DNA of 64,000 nt from NCBI RefSeq assembly GCF_900996225.1, contig NZ_CAAJGL010000044.1:62001-126000 (forward strand), given 5' to 3'. Every line of letters starts with the position of its first letter. The first letter of the stretch is position 1. A program made the position numbers and the translations under genes. The stretch comes from Paraburkholderia sp. BCC1884. GTDB lineage: Bacteria > Pseudomonadota > Gammaproteobacteria > Burkholderiales > Burkholderiaceae. Shown here piece after piece: positions 1 through 11,010 of the stretch. The notes under the pieces are model-generated. The model did no database searches. It saw nothing but the letters and a program-made list of their open reading frames with translations, and was not told where the DNA came from.

Positions 1-619
1 GATCGGCGCGTTCTACCAGCCACAAGCGGTGATCGCGGATATCGGCGCACTCAGCACGCTGCCGGCGCGTGAGTTGGCGGCGGGTGTCGCCGAAGTGATC
101 AAGACAGGCGCAATCGCCGACGCCGGTTTTTTCAGCTGGATCGAAGCGAATATCGACGCCCTGAATCGCTGCGAACCCGCGGCATTGGCCGAGGCGGTCA
201 AGCGCTCGTGCGAGATCAAGGCGTCGGTGGTGGCGCAGGACGAACGCGAAGGCGGACTGCGCGCCATCCTTAACTTTGGCCACACCTTTGGCCACGCGAT
301 CGAAGCCGGCCTCGGCTACGGTGAGTGGCTGCACGGCGAGGCCGTCGGCTGCGGGATGGTGATGGCGGCGGATCTATCCGTGCGCATGGGCTATCTCGAC
401 GAAGCCGCGCGCAAACGTCTGGTCGACGTGATCGTCGCCGCCCATCTGCCGACCCGCGCACCCGCGCTGGGCGATTCGCGGTATGTCGACCTGATGCGGG
501 TCGACAAGAAGGCCGAAGCAGGCGCGATCAAATTCATTCTGCTGAAGCGTTTCGGTGAGACGCTCATCACCCAGGCGCCCGACGCCGAGGTGCACGCCAC
601 GCTGGCCGCCGCCGTCTAG
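1..619 (+). CDS. aroB: 3-dehydroquinate synthase, 3' part (partial)
   Basis: The window opens inside this gene, and an open frame runs from base 2 to the TAG at 617-619 (about 205 residues). The product converts DAHP to 3-dehydroquinate, the second step of the shikimate pathway, in the cytoplasm with NAD and a divalent metal. The C-terminal half is recognisable by the stretch with EVIKTGAI, the metal-binding segment [13 protein letters not shown] and HGEAVGCGM. These carry the His ligands of the AroB family, in which full proteins are about 360 residues. The start and the NAD-binding half lie upstream of the window. dgt follows after 78 bases, as in other Burkholderiales, where aroK-aroB-dgt are usually neighbours. 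Confidence 0.97.
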   Translation, partial: IGAFYQPQAVIADIGALSTLPARELAAGVAEVIKTGAIADAGFFSWIEANIDALNRCEPAALAEAVKRSCEIKASVVAQDEREGGLRAILNFGHTFGHAIEAGLGYGEWLHGEAVGCGMVMAADLSVRMGYLDEAARKRLVDVIVAAHLPTRAPALGDSRYVDLMRVDKKAEAGAIKFILLKRFGETLITQAPDAEVHATLAAAV

Positions 620-697
620 ACGTTAAAGACGGCAACGGTTTCAGCGAGGCATCGCGCATCTGCGTCACGAGGCGCCGCCCATGTTTCGGAGAACCCG

Positions 698-1900
698 GTG
701 ACGGACAGGCGCAGCGACGATGTAAAGCATGACATGGCAGGCGTGGCGCCGATGAGCGGCCCCACGCAGGAAACACTCGAAGCGCATCTCGCGCCCTATG
801 CGGCGCACTCCGCGCAAACGCGTGGTCGTCGATATCCGGAAGCCGCGCCGAGTGCGCGCACCGAATTCCAGCGCGACCGCGACCGTATCGTCCACTCGAC
901 GGCGTTTCGCCGGCTCGAGTACAAGACTCAGGTCTTCGTGAATCACGAGGGCGACCTGTTTCGCACGCGCCTCACGCACAGCCTCGAAGTCGCGCAGATT
1001 GCGCGTTCGGTCGCGCGCAATCTGCGTGTCAACGAAGATCTCGTCGAAGCCATTTCCCTTGCCCACGATCTGGGTCATACGCCGTTCGGCCATGCGGGCC
1101 AGGACGCGCTCAACGAATGCATGCGTGAGCATGGCGGCTTCGAGCACAACCTGCAAAGCCTCGCGGTGGTGGACGATCTTGAGGAGCACTACGGCGCATT
1201 CAACGGCCTGAACCTCTGTTTTGAAACCCGTGAGGGCATTCTCAAGCACTGCTCGCGCGAAAACGCGCGCCGGCTGGGTGCTCTGGGCGAACGTTTTCTG
1301 GAAGGACGCCAGCCGTCGATCGAAGCGCAGATCGCCAATGTCGCCGACGAAATCGCCTACAACAATCACGACGTCGACGACGGTTTGCGCTCAGGCCTGC
1401 TCACGGTCGAACAGTTGGCGGAAGTGGAGTTGTGGCAGAAACACTATGAGGCGGCGCGGAGCGATTTTCCGCAGATCGAAGGCCGCAGACTGATTCATGA
1501 GACGGTGCGGCGCATCATCAATACGCTGATTGTCGACCTGATCGAGACGACCCGCGCCAATCTGGCGAGACAAGCCCCCATGTCGCTGGAACAGGTGCGT
1601 TCAGGACCGCCGCTGGTCGCCCATAGCGAGGCAGTGGCCGTCCAGGCGGCGACGCTCAAGCGTTTCCTGTTCAAGAACCTGTATCGCCACTATCGCGTGA
1701 TGCGGATGGCCAACAAGGCGCGGCGAGTGGTGATCGGCCTGTTCGACGCGTTCACGGACGATCCACGGCTATTGCCGCCGAGCTATCAATCCGCCGACAC
1801 CGCCCAGCAACCGCGCCTGATCGCCCACTACATCGCAGGCATGACAGACCGGTACGCCGTGAAGGAATATCAGCGGCTCTTCGTGATCGACGACAACTGA
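698..1900 (+). CDS. dgt: deoxyguanosinetriphosphate triphosphohydrolase-like protein
   Basis: HD-superfamily phosphohydrolase of the Dgt family, which hydrolyses dNTPs to the nucleoside plus triphosphate. It acts in the cytoplasm and probably affects dNTP pools. The metal-binding HD signature is visible: His94 in RLTHSLE and His123-Asp124 in [11 protein letters not shown]. The 400-residue length and the conserved [20 protein letters not shown] region match the shorter class 2 dGTPase-like proteins. The start used is GTG at 698; in-frame ATGs at 734 and 752 are possible, because the first 20 residues look non-conserved. A 9-bp perfect hairpin overlaps the stop codon. The natural substrate cannot be told from sequence. 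Confidence 0.93.
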   Translation: MTDRRSDDVKHDMAGVAPMSGPTQETLEAHLAPYAAHSAQTRGRRYPEAAPSARTEFQRDRDRIVHSTAFRRLEYKTQVFVNHEGDLFRTRLTHSLEVAQIARSVARNLRVNEDLVEAISLAHDLGHTPFGHAGQDALNECMREHGGFEHNLQSLAVVDDLEEHYGAFNGLNLCFETREGILKHCSRENARRLGALGERFLEGRQPSIEAQIANVADEIAYNNHDVDDGLRSGLLTVEQLAEVELWQKHYEAARSDFPQIEGRRLIHETVRRIINTLIVDLIETTRANLARQAPMSLEQVRSGPPLVAHSEAVAVQAATLKRFLFKNLYRHYRVMRMANKARRVVIGLFDAFTDDPRLLPPSYQSADTAQQPRLIAHYIAGMTDRYAVKEYQRLFVIDDN

Positions 1901-1920
1901 CCGGACGGCAAGTCCGGTCA
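1898..1920. terminator. hairpin between convergent dgt and DUF883 gene
   Basis: Perfect 9-bp inverted repeat TGACCGGAC (1898-1906) and GTCCGGTCA (1912-1920) with a 5-base loop. It begins at the dgt stop codon and lies between two genes that converge. No T-run follows on either strand, so it may be a weak or Rho-assisted terminator or an mRNA 3' end structure. Confidence 0.45.
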
Positions 1921-1948
1921 GTGCCAGTCCGGTTCGCTGGCTCAGCGC

Positions 1949-2329
1949 CTAGCGCAAGCGCGAGGCGAATAGGGCGCCGGCAATCAGCGCTACGCCGCCG
2001 ACGATCGCAATCGTCTGCCACGGATTTTCGTGCACGTAGTCGTCGGCGTCCGAGATCGCCACCTCGGCGCGTTCCCGCACGGCTTCGCGGGTGTCGTTCA
2101 GGCGGCTGCGCGCGGCGTCCAGTTGTTTGCGCAGTTTGCCGCGCAATGCCACCGCGTCGGCCTGAGTGCCGTCCGCGAGGGTCGATTCGAGTTCCGACAT
2201 CAGCGTACGCAGTTCGCCTGCAATATCTTCGGCCGCATGGCGGCTGTGGCGAGCGATACGCCGCGCACGGCGGCTGGTGCTGGTCCAGGATTCGCCGAGG
2301 GCGTCTCGCGTGTTCGGAAGTGCTGTCAT
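1949..2329 (-). CDS. DUF883 (ElaB/YqjD-like) membrane-anchored protein
   Basis: A 126-residue protein of the DUF883 family, to which the E. coli ElaB, YgaM and YqjD proteins belong. Those are C-terminally anchored inner-membrane proteins, and YqjD has been reported to bind ribosomes in stationary phase. Here residues 1-95 are a charged helical segment rich in Arg, Ala and Glu. A single hydrophobic stretch follows near the end, after the family motif DDYVHENPW, and the protein closes with a short basic tail (SRLR). It is monocistronic and convergent with dgt. Family assignment is firm; the role in this organism is inferred. Confidence 0.88.
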   Translation of the reverse strand: MTALPNTRDALGESWTSTSRRARRIARHSRHAAEDIAGELRTLMSELESTLADGTQADAVALRGKLRKQLDAARSRLNDTREAVRERAEVAISDADDYVHENPWQTIAIVGGVALIAGALFASRLR

Positions 2330-2704
2330 GGTCGCTCCGTCGATGAGGGTGAAAAGATCCCGCGTTGGATTACCTGATTTGTTTGTTCAGACGCAGAACT
2401 TCACGTCACGACGCGGGAAACACCCGATGAACGCAACTTCGATGCCAAACCCGTCGGCCCCGTGTGTCAAGGCGCACAGGCCTTTATTCATCAGCAGATA
2501 TTGCACGGGCCTGCGCGAATGTACGTCGTTTTTACAAACGTAATCGACGCAACCCGGCCGGCGCGAGCCTTCCCGACGCGACAAAACGAAGAAAAAACCG
2601 CGCGCCCAATAAAAAACGCCGGCATCGGATGGATGACGGCGTTGTCCAACCCGCGAAAATTCGACTACCCTAAGTCAACAGCCCCTAATTTTTCGAGGCG
2701 TTAG
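2330..2704. other. intergenic region, 375 bp, no gene seen
   Basis: This is the upstream region of the DUF883 gene and the downstream region of ompW. The only structure found is the minus-strand terminator at 2612-2643. Short open frames here have no recognisable protein features. Confidence 0.6.
2612..2643 (-). terminator. Rho-independent terminator of ompW
   Basis: Read on the minus strand, the arm at 2637-2643 (AACGCCG) pairs with 2615-2621 (CGGCGTT), the stem can extend inward, and a run of T follows (2611-2616 complement). It lies about 60 bases after the ompW stop codon. Confidence 0.75.
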
Positions 2705-3430
2705 TTAGAAACGGTAACCGATGTTGACGTAGGAAACGATCGGGTTCAGCTTGATCTTGGTTTGCGACTGGGCGGTCAGCGTGCCCACCGGTGTAGCAGC
2801 GGCGGTGGTCAGCTTGGCGGTCGTGCTCAGCGGCAGATACGAGATCGAGACGCCCGCGAACCAGTGCTGGTCGAAAGCGTAGGTGAAACCCGCGTTAAAT
2901 ACCGGCTCCCACGAACTATCCGTATCTACGCTGGTCGGACCATGCAGAACGTTTGCCTGAAATCCGCTGTTGGTGATCTTGGCGTCCGTGAACCAGATGC
3001 GGCTCACGCCCACGCCGAGATACGGACGGAACGCAGCGGTCGGGGCATTGAAGTAGTACTTGAACAGCAGAGTCGGACTCCACTGTTTTGCCTGGCCCAC
3101 TTTGCCGAATTGGGAGAGGCTGCCTGTGCCGTCCAGATCGAACGAAGGCGGAACGCCAATCACGAATTCCGTGGCGATGTGATCGGTGACGAAGTAACCC
3201 GCAGTGAAGCCGATGGTGTCGGCGGAACTGAGCGATGCCCCGGTGTTGGCTTCTACGATATGGGTCGGACTGCCGCCAAGGCTCGTAATGGTCAGCGGTT
3301 CGCTGCTCGATTGAGGCGCCAGGTGAAACCAACCCGTGGTGACGTAAAAGGTGCCGGCCGATTGTGCGTGCGCTGCCGTTGTCATGCAGGCTAGCGCCGC
3401 GATCCCCGTTACGGCCTGTTTTAATTTCAT
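2705..3430 (-). CDS. ompW: OmpW family outer membrane protein
   Basis: An 8-stranded beta-barrel outer membrane protein of the OmpW family, thought to make a narrow hydrophobic channel. The start at 3430 (MKLKQAVTGIAAL) is preceded by a strong GGAGGA ribosome site. A frame extending 19 codons upstream exists but would put residues in front of the signal peptide. Signal peptide residues 1-22 end at AHA-QSAG. Alternating hydrophobic strands follow, with family hallmarks such as GYFVTDHIATEF, SPTLLFKYYFN and YLGVGVSRIWF, and a C-terminal aromatic residue (GYRF) typical of barrels recognised by BAM. The gene stands alone with its own terminator. OmpW genes often respond to stress or iron, but no operator was recognised. 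Confidence 0.93.
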   Translation of the reverse strand: MKLKQAVTGIAALACMTTAAHAQSAGTFYVTTGWFHLAPQSSSEPLTITSLGGSPTHIVEANTGASLSSADTIGFTAGYFVTDHIATEFVIGVPPSFDLDGTGSLSQFGKVGQAKQWSPTLLFKYYFNAPTAAFRPYLGVGVSRIWFTDAKITNSGFQANVLHGPTSVDTDSSWEPVFNAGFTYAFDQHWFAGVSISYLPLSTTAKLTTAAATPVGTLTAQSQTKIKLNPIVSYVNIGYRF

Positions 3431-3617
3431 ATGTGCTCCTCCAAAAAAGGCCCGCTCATTATGACTACAACGTTTGAAACAAACCATACGCGGCGGTTAG
3501 AGTTTTCTCCCTAAGCTCCGCGCGGTTTCTGGCTTAGCCGCGCCGCGCCGAACCTAGGGCGCATGCGGTTCTTCGGACCTTCGGGTATGTACCAACGCGA
3601 CTATTGGATACTCCAGC

Positions 3618-4325
3618 ATGGCACGGCTTGCACGTCTTTATGTCCCTGACCAGCCGCAACACGTCATCCTCCGCGGCCTCGATCAGCAGCCCGCCTTCGT
3701 CGACGACCACGACTACGAGCTTTTCATCGACTGTCTGAAAGCGGCTTCACGCGATCATCACCTTTCGATTCACGCGTATGCGTTGATGCCGGGCGCGGTC
3801 CAGCTGCTCGTCACCCCAACCGAGGAGTCGAGTTTGCCGAAGGCGATGCAGGCCGTAGGGCGTCGCTACGTGGCGCACTTCAACCGGCGTTACGCGCGCC
3901 GCGGCACGCTGTGGGAGGGCCGCTATCGCGCGACGGTGATCGAGGGCGAGCGTTACTTCCTGCTGGCGAGCCGCGTCGTCGAAATGTGTCCGGTGCGGGC
4001 GCAACTGGTGAGCATGCCGGAGGACTACCGCTGGTCGAGCTACCGCCACCATATCGGCCTCACGCTCGACAGCCTGATCACCGATCACCCGTTGTACTGG
4101 TCGCTCGGTAATACGCCGTTCGAACGACAGCGCGCCTATCGTGAACTGTGCGAGCAGCCGCTCGACGAGCGGGAGGCCAGCCAGCTTCAGCAGGCCACGT
4201 TGAAAGGCTGGGTGTTGGGCAGCGACACCTACCGCGAATGGGCCGCGCGGGCTGCCAACCGGCGTGTTTCGCCTTTGCCGCGCGGGCGGCCGCGCAAGGT
4301 CCGCGAGACTCCGCAACAGCAATAA
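3618..4325 (+). CDS. RAYT/Y1-transposase-like protein without catalytic residues
   Basis: A 235-residue protein of the REP-associated tyrosine transposase (Y1 HUH, IS200-like) family. The fold signature is clear: RLYVPDQPQHVILRG, GTLWEGRYRATVIEGERY, PVRAQLV and YRWSSYRHH. The residues that make the family an enzyme are changed. The metal-binding H-x-H, usually in a segment like MPNHVHLLV, reads A60-V-Q62, and the helix that normally carries the catalytic Tyr (RYIELNPVRA) reads R119-V-V-E-M-C. It is therefore probably a non-mobilising, perhaps DNA- or RNA-binding, descendant. The reading frame is intact and codon use looks like that of its neighbours, suggesting a long-kept single gene. It ends in its own terminator before gltB. 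Confidence 0.85.
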   Translation: MARLARLYVPDQPQHVILRGLDQQPAFVDDHDYELFIDCLKAASRDHHLSIHAYALMPGAVQLLVTPTEESSLPKAMQAVGRRYVAHFNRRYARRGTLWEGRYRATVIEGERYFLLASRVVEMCPVRAQLVSMPEDYRWSSYRHHIGLTLDSLITDHPLYWSLGNTPFERQRAYRELCEQPLDEREASQLQQATLKGWVLGSDTYREWAARAANRRVSPLPRGRPRKVRETPQQQ

Positions 4326-4353
4326 AGCGTTTCGCGTCAAAGGGCTACATCGG

Positions 4354-4382
4354 AACGGCATCATCGTATGCCGTTTTCTTTT
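4354..4382 (+). terminator. Rho-independent terminator of RAYT-like gene
   Basis: Stem AACGGCAT (4354-4361) and ATGCCGTT (4368-4375) with a 6-base loop, followed by TTCTTTT. Lies 28 bases after the stop codon of the transposase-like gene. Confidence 0.8.
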
Positions 4383-4463
4383 GCCTTCTTTTTGATATGG
4401 CACCAATAAAAAATAGCCGCAATGCACCAACTTGATAATTGGGGATCGACCAGCATGTTTTAT

Positions 4464-4493
4464 TTGCTATTCCTTTGATTCGTCGCGTATATT
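4464..4493 (+). promoter_or_regulatory. candidate sigma-70 promoter for gltB
   Basis: TTGCTA (4464-4469) and TATATT (4488-4493) separated by 18 bases in the AT-rich zone upstream of gltB. This is a match by eye only. It would leave a leader of about 125 bases before the gltB ATG. Confidence 0.35.
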
Positions 4494-4627
4494 CCGAATT
4501 CCGGCGCTTTTTGATACGCGTAGCATTCAACGTATCCACCCAAGGCGCCGTCGCGGTTGCGGTTGCAAGCCGCGGCAATAGAAAAACGGTTTAACGGCCT
4601 GTCCGGCCCCTCACAGACGGTGTCCCC

Positions 4628-7600
4628 ATGAACGACCACCAGCAACCGACTCATCCGGTTCCCGCCGCGCAAGGTCTGTACGACCCGGAAAACGAGCACG
4701 ACGCCTGCGGCGTCGGCTTCGTCGCTCACATCAAGGGCAAGAAGAGCCACGAGATCATCGAGCAGGGTCTGAAGATCCTCGAGAATCTCGACCACCGGGG
4801 CGCCGTCGGCGCCGATCCGCTGATGGGCGACGGTGCCGGCATCCTGATCCAGATTCCGGACGGCTTTTATCGCGAAGAAATGGCCAAGCAGGGCGTTGTG
4901 TTGCCGCCGCATGGCGAATACGGCGTCGGCATGGTCTTCCTGCCGAAGGAACACGCGTCGCGTCTGGCGTGCGAGCAGGAGCTCGAGCGTACGGTGAAGG
5001 CCGAAGGCCAGGTCGTGCTGGGCTGGCGCGACGTGCCGGTCGATCACACCATGCCGATTTCGCCCACCGTCAAGGCGAGCGAGCCGCTGATCCGCCAGAT
5101 TTTCATCGGCCGCGGCAAGGACATCATGGTGACCGACGCGCTGGAGCGGAAGCTGTACATCATCCGCAAGACCGCGAGCCACCGCATCCAGGCGCTCAAG
5201 CTCAAGCACGGCAAGGAATACTTCGTGCCGTCGTGCTCGGCGCGTACGGTGGTCTACAAGGGCCTGCTGCTGGCCGGTCAGGTTGGCGTGTACTACCGCG
5301 ACCTGCAGGACGACCGCACGGTCTCGGCGCTGGCGCTGGTGCACCAACGCTTCTCGACCAATACCTTCCCGGCGTGGGAACTGGCTCACCCGTACCGCAT
5401 GATCGCCCACAACGGCGAAATCAACACGGTGAAGGGCAACGTCAACTGGCTCAACGCCCGCACCGGCGCAATCGCCTCGCACGTGCTCGGCGACGACCTG
5501 CCGAAGCTGTGGCCGCTGATCTATCCGGGCCAATCGGACACCGCCTCGTTCGACAACTGTCTCGAACTGCTGGTGATGGCCGGCTACCCGCTCGTTCACG
5601 CAATGATGATGATGATCCCGGAAGCCTGGGAACAGCACACGCTGATGGACGACAACCGCCGCGCGTTCTACGAATACCACGCCGCGATGATGGAGCCGTG
5701 GGACGGCCCCGCCGCGATCGCCTTCACCGACGGCCGTCAGATCGGCGCGACGCTCGACCGTAACGGCCTGCGTCCGGCGCGCTACATCGTCACCGACGAC
5801 GACCTGGTCATTCTCGCCTCGGAAGCGGGCACGCTGCTGATCCCGGAGTCGAAGATCGTCAAGAAGTGGCGCCTGCAGCCGGGCAAGATGTTCCTGATCG
5901 ACATGGAACACGGCCGCATCATCGACGACAAGGAATTGAAGGACAACCTCGCGAACGCCAAGCCGTACAAGAGCTGGATCGACGCAGTCCGGATCAAGCT
6001 CGACGAAATCGAACCGAAGGCCGAAGACGTCGCGACGGAGCGCCGCGAAGCCGCTGCTTTGCTGGATCGTCAGCAGGCGTTCGGCTATACGCAGGAAGAC
6101 CTCAAGTTCCTGATGGCGCCGATGGCGCAAGCCGGTGAAGAAGCCGTCGGTTCGATGGGCAACGACTCGCCGCTGGCGGTCATGTCCAACAAGAACAAGA
6201 CGCTGTATCACTACTTCAAGCAGCTGTTCGCGCAAGTCACGAACCCGCCGATCGACCCGATCCGTGAAAACATGGTGATGTCGCTGGTATCGTTCGTCGG
6301 TCCGAAGCCGAACCTGCTGGACACGAACAACATCAACCCGCCGATGCGTCTCGAAGTGTCGCAGCCGGTGCTCGACTTCAAGGACATCGCCAAGATCCGC
6401 GAGATCGATCAGTACACGGGCGGCAAGTTCAGCTCGTATGAACTGAACATCTGCTATCCGGTGGCCTGGGGCAAGGAAGGCATCGAAGCGCGTCTCGCGT
6501 CGCTGTGCGCGGAAGCCGTCGATGCCGTGAAGTCCGGCTACAACATGCTGATCGTGTCGGACCGCAAGACCGACCGCGACAACGTCGCGATTCCGGCGCT
6601 GCTGGCCACGGCCGCGATCCACACGCACCTCGTGCAGCATGGTCTGCGCACCAGCGCGGGTCTGGTCGTCGAAACCGGCTCGGCGCGTGAAACGCACCAC
6701 TTCGCGCTGCTCGCGGGCTACGGCGCGGAAGCCGTGCACCCGTACCTCGCGATGGAAACGCTCGGCCAGCTGGCAGCCGGCCTGAAGGGCGACCTGTCGC
6801 CGGAGAAGGCCGTCTACAACTTCACCAAGGCAGTCGGCAAGGGCCTGATGAAGGTCATGTCGAAGATGGGCATTTCGACTTACATGTCGTACACCGGCGC
6901 GCAGATTTTCGAAGCGGTCGGCCTGGCTGAAGACCTGGTGCAGAAGTACTTCAAGGGCACCTCGTCGAAGGTCGGCGGCATTGGTTTGTTCGACGTCGCG
7001 GAAGAAGCGATCCGCCTGCACCGCGACGCATTCGGCGACAACCCGGTTCTCGCCAACATGCTCGACGCGGGTGGCGAGTACGCCTACCGCGTGCGCGGCG
7101 AAGAACACATGTGGACGCCGGATGCGATCGCCAAGCTGCAACACTCGGCGCGCAGCAACTCGTACCAGACGTACAAGGAATACGCGCATCTGATCAACGA
7201 TCAGACCAAGCGTCACATGACGTTCCGCGGCCTGTTCGAATTCAAGTTCGATCCGACCAAGGCGATTCCGCTCGAACAGGTGGAATCGGCGAAGGACATC
7301 GTCAAGCGTTTCGCCACCGGCGCGATGTCGCTGGGCTCGATCTCGACCGAAGCGCACGCCACGCTGGCGGTCGCGATGAACCGCATCGGCGGCAAGTCGA
7401 ACACGGGTGAAGGCGGCGAAGATTCGAACCGCTATCGCAACGAACTGCGCGGCATTCCGATCAAGAACGGCGACACGATGAAGTCCGTGATCGGCGAAGA
7501 AGTGATCGTCGACATTCCGCTGAAGGACGGCGATTCGCTGCGCTCGAAGATCAAGCAGGTGGCGTCGGGTCGCTTCGGCGTGACGGCGGAGTATCTGTCG

Positions 7601-9331
7601 TCGGCCGATCAGATCCAGATCAAGATGGCGCAAGGCGCGAAGCCGGGCGAAGGCGGTCAGTTGCCGGGTCACAAGGTGTCCGATTACATCGGCAAGCTGC
7701 GTTACTCGGTGCCGGGCGTCGGCCTGATTTCGCCGCCGCCGCACCACGACATCTACTCGATCGAAGATCTGGCGCAGCTGATTCACGATCTGAAGAACGC
7801 CAACTCGGCCGCTAGCATCTCGGTGAAGCTGGTGTCGGAGTCGGGCGTCGGCACGGTGGCCGCGGGCGTCGCGAAAGCCAAGGCGGATCACGTCGTGATC
7901 GCCGGCACCGATGGCGGCACGGGCGCTTCGCCGCTGTCCTCGCTCAAGCATGCTGGCACGCCGTGGGAACTGGGTCTGGCCGAAACGCAGCAAACGCTGG
8001 TGCTGAACCAGTTGCGCGGTCGTATCCGCGTGCAGGCCGACGGTCAGATGAAGACCGGCCGCGACGTCGTGATCGGCGCGCTGCTCGGCGCGGACGAGTT
8101 CGGTTTCGCGACGGCGCCGCTCGTCGTCGAAGGCTGCATCATGATGCGCAAGTGTCACCTGAACACGTGCCCGGTCGGCGTTGCAACGCAAGATCCGGTG
8201 CTGCGTGCGAAGTTCCAGGGCCAGCCGGAGCACGTCGTAAACTTCTTCTTCTTCGTTGCTGAAGAAGCGCGCGAAATCATGGCGCAACTGGGCATCCGCA
8301 AGTTCGACGACTTGATCGGTCACGCCGAACTGCTCGACATGAAGAAGGGTATCGAGCACTGGAAGGCGAAGGGTCTGGACTTCTCGCGCGTGTTCTATCA
8401 GCCGCAAGTGTCGGCCGACGTGGCGCGCAAGCACGTGGACTTCCAGGACCACGGTCTGGACAAGGCGCTCGACCACGTGCTGATCGAGAAAGCGAAAGCC
8501 GCGATCGAGAAGGGCGAGCACGTCTCGTTCATCCAGCCAGTGCGCAACGTGAACCGCACGGTCGGCGCGATGCTGTCCGGCACGATCGCGAAGAAGTACG
8601 GTCACGACGGCCTGCCCGATGACACGATTCATATCCAGTTGAAGGGCACCGCGGGTCAGAGCTTCGGCGCGTTCCTCGCGAGAGGCGTCACGCTGGATCT
8701 GGTCGGCGACGGTAACGACTACGTCGGCAAGGGTCTCTCGGGCGGCCGCATCATCATCCGTCCGACCAACGATTTCCGCGGCAAGTCCGAAGAGAACATC
8801 ATCTGCGGCAACACGGTGATGTACGGCGCGATCGAAGGCGAAGCATTCTTCCGCGGCGTTGCGGGCGAGCGTTTCTGCGTGCGTAACTCGGGCGCGACGG
8901 CGGTTGTCGAGGGCACGGGCGACCACGGTTGCGAATACATGACGGGCGGCACGGTGGTCGTGCTCGGCGAAACGGGCCGTAACTTCGCGGCCGGCATGTC
9001 GGGCGGTATCGCGTATGTGTTCGATCCGGACAACTCGTTCGCGGGCAAGTGCAACAAGTCGATGGTCGCGCTCGATCCGGTCCTGCAACAGGCCGAACAG
9101 GAGCGCACGGTCGACAAGAGCCTGTGGCACACCGGTGTCACCGACGAAGCGCTGCTCAAGGGTCTCATCGAACGTCACTTCCAGTTCACGGGCTCGCCGC
9201 GTGCAAAAGCGCTGCTCGAAAACTGGGATGCGTCGCGCCGTCAATTCGTGAAGGTGTTCCCGACCGAATACAAGCGCGCGCTGGGCGAAATGGCCGCGAA
9301 GAAGGCGAACAAGGAAATTCTCGCCGCTTAA
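4628..9331 (+). CDS. gltB: glutamate synthase (NADPH) large subunit
   Basis: The large alpha subunit of GOGAT makes two glutamates from glutamine and 2-oxoglutarate; with glutamine synthetase it forms the main ammonium assimilation route in the cytoplasm. The protein has 1567 residues, the normal length. Cys27 in DACGVGF is the N-terminal nucleophile of the class II amidotransferase domain, implying removal of a 26-residue propeptide. The central domain and FMN/2-oxoglutarate synthase domain follow, and the 3Fe-4S cysteines are visible as C1170-x5-C1176-x4-C1181. The C-terminal third is the GXGXG beta-helix domain (for example [19 protein letters not shown]). It is followed 120 bases later by gltD and is probably cotranscribed with it. 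Confidence 0.99.
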   Translation: MNDHQQPTHPVPAAQGLYDPENEHDACGVGFVAHIKGKKSHEIIEQGLKILENLDHRGAVGADPLMGDGAGILIQIPDGFYREEMAKQGVVLPPHGEYGVGMVFLPKEHASRLACEQELERTVKAEGQVVLGWRDVPVDHTMPISPTVKASEPLIRQIFIGRGKDIMVTDALERKLYIIRKTASHRIQALKLKHGKEYFVPSCSARTVVYKGLLLAGQVGVYYRDLQDDRTVSALALVHQRFSTNTFPAWELAHPYRMIAHNGEINTVKGNVNWLNARTGAIASHVLGDDLPKLWPLIYPGQSDTASFDNCLELLVMAGYPLVHAMMMMIPEAWEQHTLMDDNRRAFYEYHAAMMEPWDGPAAIAFTDGRQIGATLDRNGLRPARYIVTDDDLVILASEAGTLLIPESKIVKKWRLQPGKMFLIDMEHGRIIDDKELKDNLANAKPYKSWIDAVRIKLDEIEPKAEDVATERREAAALLDRQQAFGYTQEDLKFLMAPMAQAGEEAVGSMGNDSPLAVMSNKNKTLYHYFKQLFAQVTNPPIDPIRENMVMSLVSFVGPKPNLLDTNNINPPMRLEVSQPVLDFKDIAKIREIDQYTGGKFSSYELNICYPVAWGKEGIEARLASLCAEAVDAVKSGYNMLIVSDRKTDRDNVAIPALLATAAIHTHLVQHGLRTSAGLVVETGSARETHHFALLAGYGAEAVHPYLAMETLGQLAAGLKGDLSPEKAVYNFTKAVGKGLMKVMSKMGISTYMSYTGAQIFEAVGLAEDLVQKYFKGTSSKVGGIGLFDVAEEAIRLHRDAFGDNPVLANMLDAGGEYAYRVRGEEHMWTPDAIAKLQHSARSNSYQTYKEYAHLINDQTKRHMTFRGLFEFKFDPTKAIPLEQVESAKDIVKRFATGAMSLGSISTEAHATLAVAMNRIGGKSNTGEGGEDSNRYRNELRGIPIKNGDTMKSVIGEEVIVDIPLKDGDSLRSKIKQVASGRFGVTAEYLSSADQIQIKMAQGAKPGEGGQLPGHKVSDYIGKLRYSVPGVGLISPPPHHDIYSIEDLAQLIHDLKNANSAASISVKLVSESGVGTVAAGVAKAKADHVVIAGTDGGTGASPLSSLKHAGTPWELGLAETQQTLVLNQLRGRIRVQADGQMKTGRDVVIGALLGADEFGFATAPLVVEGCIMMRKCHLNTCPVGVATQDPVLRAKFQGQPEHVVNFFFFVAEEAREIMAQLGIRKFDDLIGHAELLDMKKGIEHWKAKGLDFSRVFYQPQVSADVARKHVDFQDHGLDKALDHVLIEKAKAAIEKGEHVSFIQPVRNVNRTVGAMLSGTIAKKYGHDGLPDDTIHIQLKGTAGQSFGAFLARGVTLDLVGDGNDYVGKGLSGGRIIIRPTNDFRGKSEENIICGNTVMYGAIEGEAFFRGVAGERFCVRNSGATAVVEGTGDHGCEYMTGGTVVVLGETGRNFAAGMSGGIAYVFDPDNSFAGKCNKSMVALDPVLQQAEQERTVDKSLWHTGVTDEALLKGLIERHFQFTGSPRAKALLENWDASRRQFVKVFPTEYKRALGEMAAKKANKEILAA

Positions 9332-9451
9332 TCGTTCGCTGGCTGCCAGCCAAGACGTCACCACTAGCCGTACCCGCCGCGTGCGACCGTTCAACGGTGC
9401 GCCCGGCGGGTGTAGATCACCCCACCTGATACAGATAGAGAAGAGAACCAC

Positions 9452-10921
9452 ATGGGCAAGGCAACCGGTTTTCTCGAGTTCGAACGTCGCCACGAGACGT
9501 ACGAAGCTCCGCTCACACGTGTGAAGCACTACAAGGAATTCGTCGCCGCACTGAGCGACGACGAAGCGAAGATTCAAGGCGCACGTTGCATGGACTGCGG
9601 CATTCCGTTCTGCAACAACGGCTGCCCGGTCAACAACATCATCCCGGACTTCAACGACCTGGTGTTCCATCAGGACTGGAAGAACGCGATCGAAGTGCTG
9701 CATTCGACCAACAACTTCCCCGAGTTCACGGGCCGCATCTGCCCGGCGCCGTGCGAATCGGCCTGCACGCTCGGCATCAACGACGATCCGGTCGGCATCA
9801 AGTCGATCGAACACGCGATCATCGACAAAGCGTGGTCTGAAGGTTGGGTCGCGCCGCAGCCGCCGAAGCACAAGACCGGCAAGAAAGTGGCCGTGGTCGG
9901 TTCCGGCCCCGCAGGATTGGCCGTCGCGCAGCAACTGGCGCGCGCGGGGCACGATGTCACCGTGTTCGAAAAGAACGACCGCATCGGTGGTTTGCTGCGT
10001 TACGGCATTCCCGACTTCAAGCTGGAGAAGTGGCTGATCGATCGCCGCATGCGTCAGATGGAAGCCGAAGGCGTGACGTTCCGCGCCAATGTGTTCATCG
10101 GCAAGGAAGGGTCGCTGCCGGAGCACATCGGCAACACGGCGAAGGAAACCGTCACGCCGGCCGAACTGAAAGAACAGTTCGACGCCGTCGTGATCGCCGG
10201 TGGGTCGGAAATGCCGCGCGATCTGCCGGTGCCGGGCCGCGAGCTGGAAGGCATCCACTACGCGATGGAATTCCTGCCGCAACAGAACAAGGTCAATGCC
10301 GGCGACAAGGTCGCGAACCAGCTGCTCGCGAAGGCCAAGCATGTCGTCGTGATCGGCGGCGGCGATACGGGTTCGGACTGCGTGGGTACGTCGAATCGTC
10401 ATGGCGCAAAGAGCGTCACGCAATTCGAACTGCTGCCGCAACCGCCGGAAGAAGAGAACAAGCCGCTCGTGTGGCCGTACTGGCCGATCAAGCTGCGCAC
10501 GTCGTCGTCGCATGACGAAGGCTGCGAGCGCGATTGGGCGGTCGCCACCAAGCGTCTGGAAGGCAAGAACGGCAAGGTCGAGAAGCTGATCGCCGCGCGC
10601 GTCGAATGGAAGGACGGCAAGATGCAGGAAGTGCCGAACTCGGAATTCGAAATGAAGGCCGATCTGGTGCTGCTCGCGATGGGCTTCACGCAGCCGCTGT
10701 CGCCGGTGCTCGAAGCATTCGGCGTCGACAAGGATGCGCGCGGCAACGTGCGTGCGTCGACCGAAGGCGACAAGGCGTATTACACGTCGGTGGACAAGGT
10801 GTTCACGGCGGGCGATATGCGTCGCGGCCAGTCGCTGGTGGTATGGGCGATCCGCGAAGGCCGTCAGTGCGCGCGTTCGGTGGATGCGTTCCTGATGGGG
10901 CATTCGGAACTGCCGCGTTAA
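9452..10921 (+). CDS. gltD: glutamate synthase (NADPH) small subunit
   Basis: Beta subunit of GOGAT (489 residues) that takes electrons from NADPH through FAD and passes them via 4Fe-4S clusters to GltB. The N-terminal cysteine-rich segment ([14 protein letters not shown] and CPAPCESAC) holds the cluster ligands. An FAD-binding [13 protein letters not shown] follows near residue 150, and the NADPH-binding [12 protein letters not shown] lies near residue 300. The C-terminal segment [18 protein letters not shown] is typical of the family. The ATG is preceded by AGAGAAGAGAA, a purine-rich ribosome site. The operon ends in the bidirectional terminator at 11021-11052. Confidence 0.99.
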   Translation: MGKATGFLEFERRHETYEAPLTRVKHYKEFVAALSDDEAKIQGARCMDCGIPFCNNGCPVNNIIPDFNDLVFHQDWKNAIEVLHSTNNFPEFTGRICPAPCESACTLGINDDPVGIKSIEHAIIDKAWSEGWVAPQPPKHKTGKKVAVVGSGPAGLAVAQQLARAGHDVTVFEKNDRIGGLLRYGIPDFKLEKWLIDRRMRQMEAEGVTFRANVFIGKEGSLPEHIGNTAKETVTPAELKEQFDAVVIAGGSEMPRDLPVPGRELEGIHYAMEFLPQQNKVNAGDKVANQLLAKAKHVVVIGGGDTGSDCVGTSNRHGAKSVTQFELLPQPPEEENKPLVWPYWPIKLRTSSSHDEGCERDWAVATKRLEGKNGKVEKLIAARVEWKDGKMQEVPNSEFEMKADLVLLAMGFTQPLSPVLEAFGVDKDARGNVRASTEGDKAYYTSVDKVFTAGDMRRGQSLVVWAIREGRQCARSVDAFLMGHSELPR

Positions 10922-10930
10922 ACGTCTCAG

Positions 10931-10960
10931 GCCGGTTTCACGCTAGAAGTAGAAACCGGC
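10931..10960. repeat. inverted repeat after gltD
   Basis: Perfect 9-bp arms GCCGGTTTC (10931-10939) and GAAACCGGC (10952-10960) with a 12-base loop, 10 bases past the gltD stop. No T-run follows, so it is more likely an mRNA-stabilising hairpin than a terminator. Confidence 0.6.
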
Positions 10961-11010
10961 TCCCGCTTGCAGGAAGAGGTGGAGACGACAAAGCAGTACA
11001 TCCAAGCCGT

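Larger units (their letters stand above)
4326..4627. other. gltB upstream region, AT-rich, 302 bp
   Basis: Contains the terminator of the RAYT-like gene at its left end, then an AT-rich stretch (about 4380-4510) much poorer in GC than the surrounding genes, and the gltB leader. No coding frame was recognised. This is where a gltB promoter and regulator sites would be expected. Confidence 0.6.

Noticed and set aside
3511..3537. Inverted repeat CTAAGC/GCTTAG upstream of the RAYT-like gene as a REP element
   Set aside because: Only 6 bp stem with a 15-base loop and no second copy was found in the window, so a REP assignment cannot be supported.
4460..10903. A stop-free minus-strand frame of over 2100 codons antisense to gltB, the gap and gltD
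   Set aside because: It mirrors codon-position GC bias of the highly expressed gltBD genes on the other strand. The translation is Arg/His/Leu/Val-rich without domains. High-GC antisense artefact.
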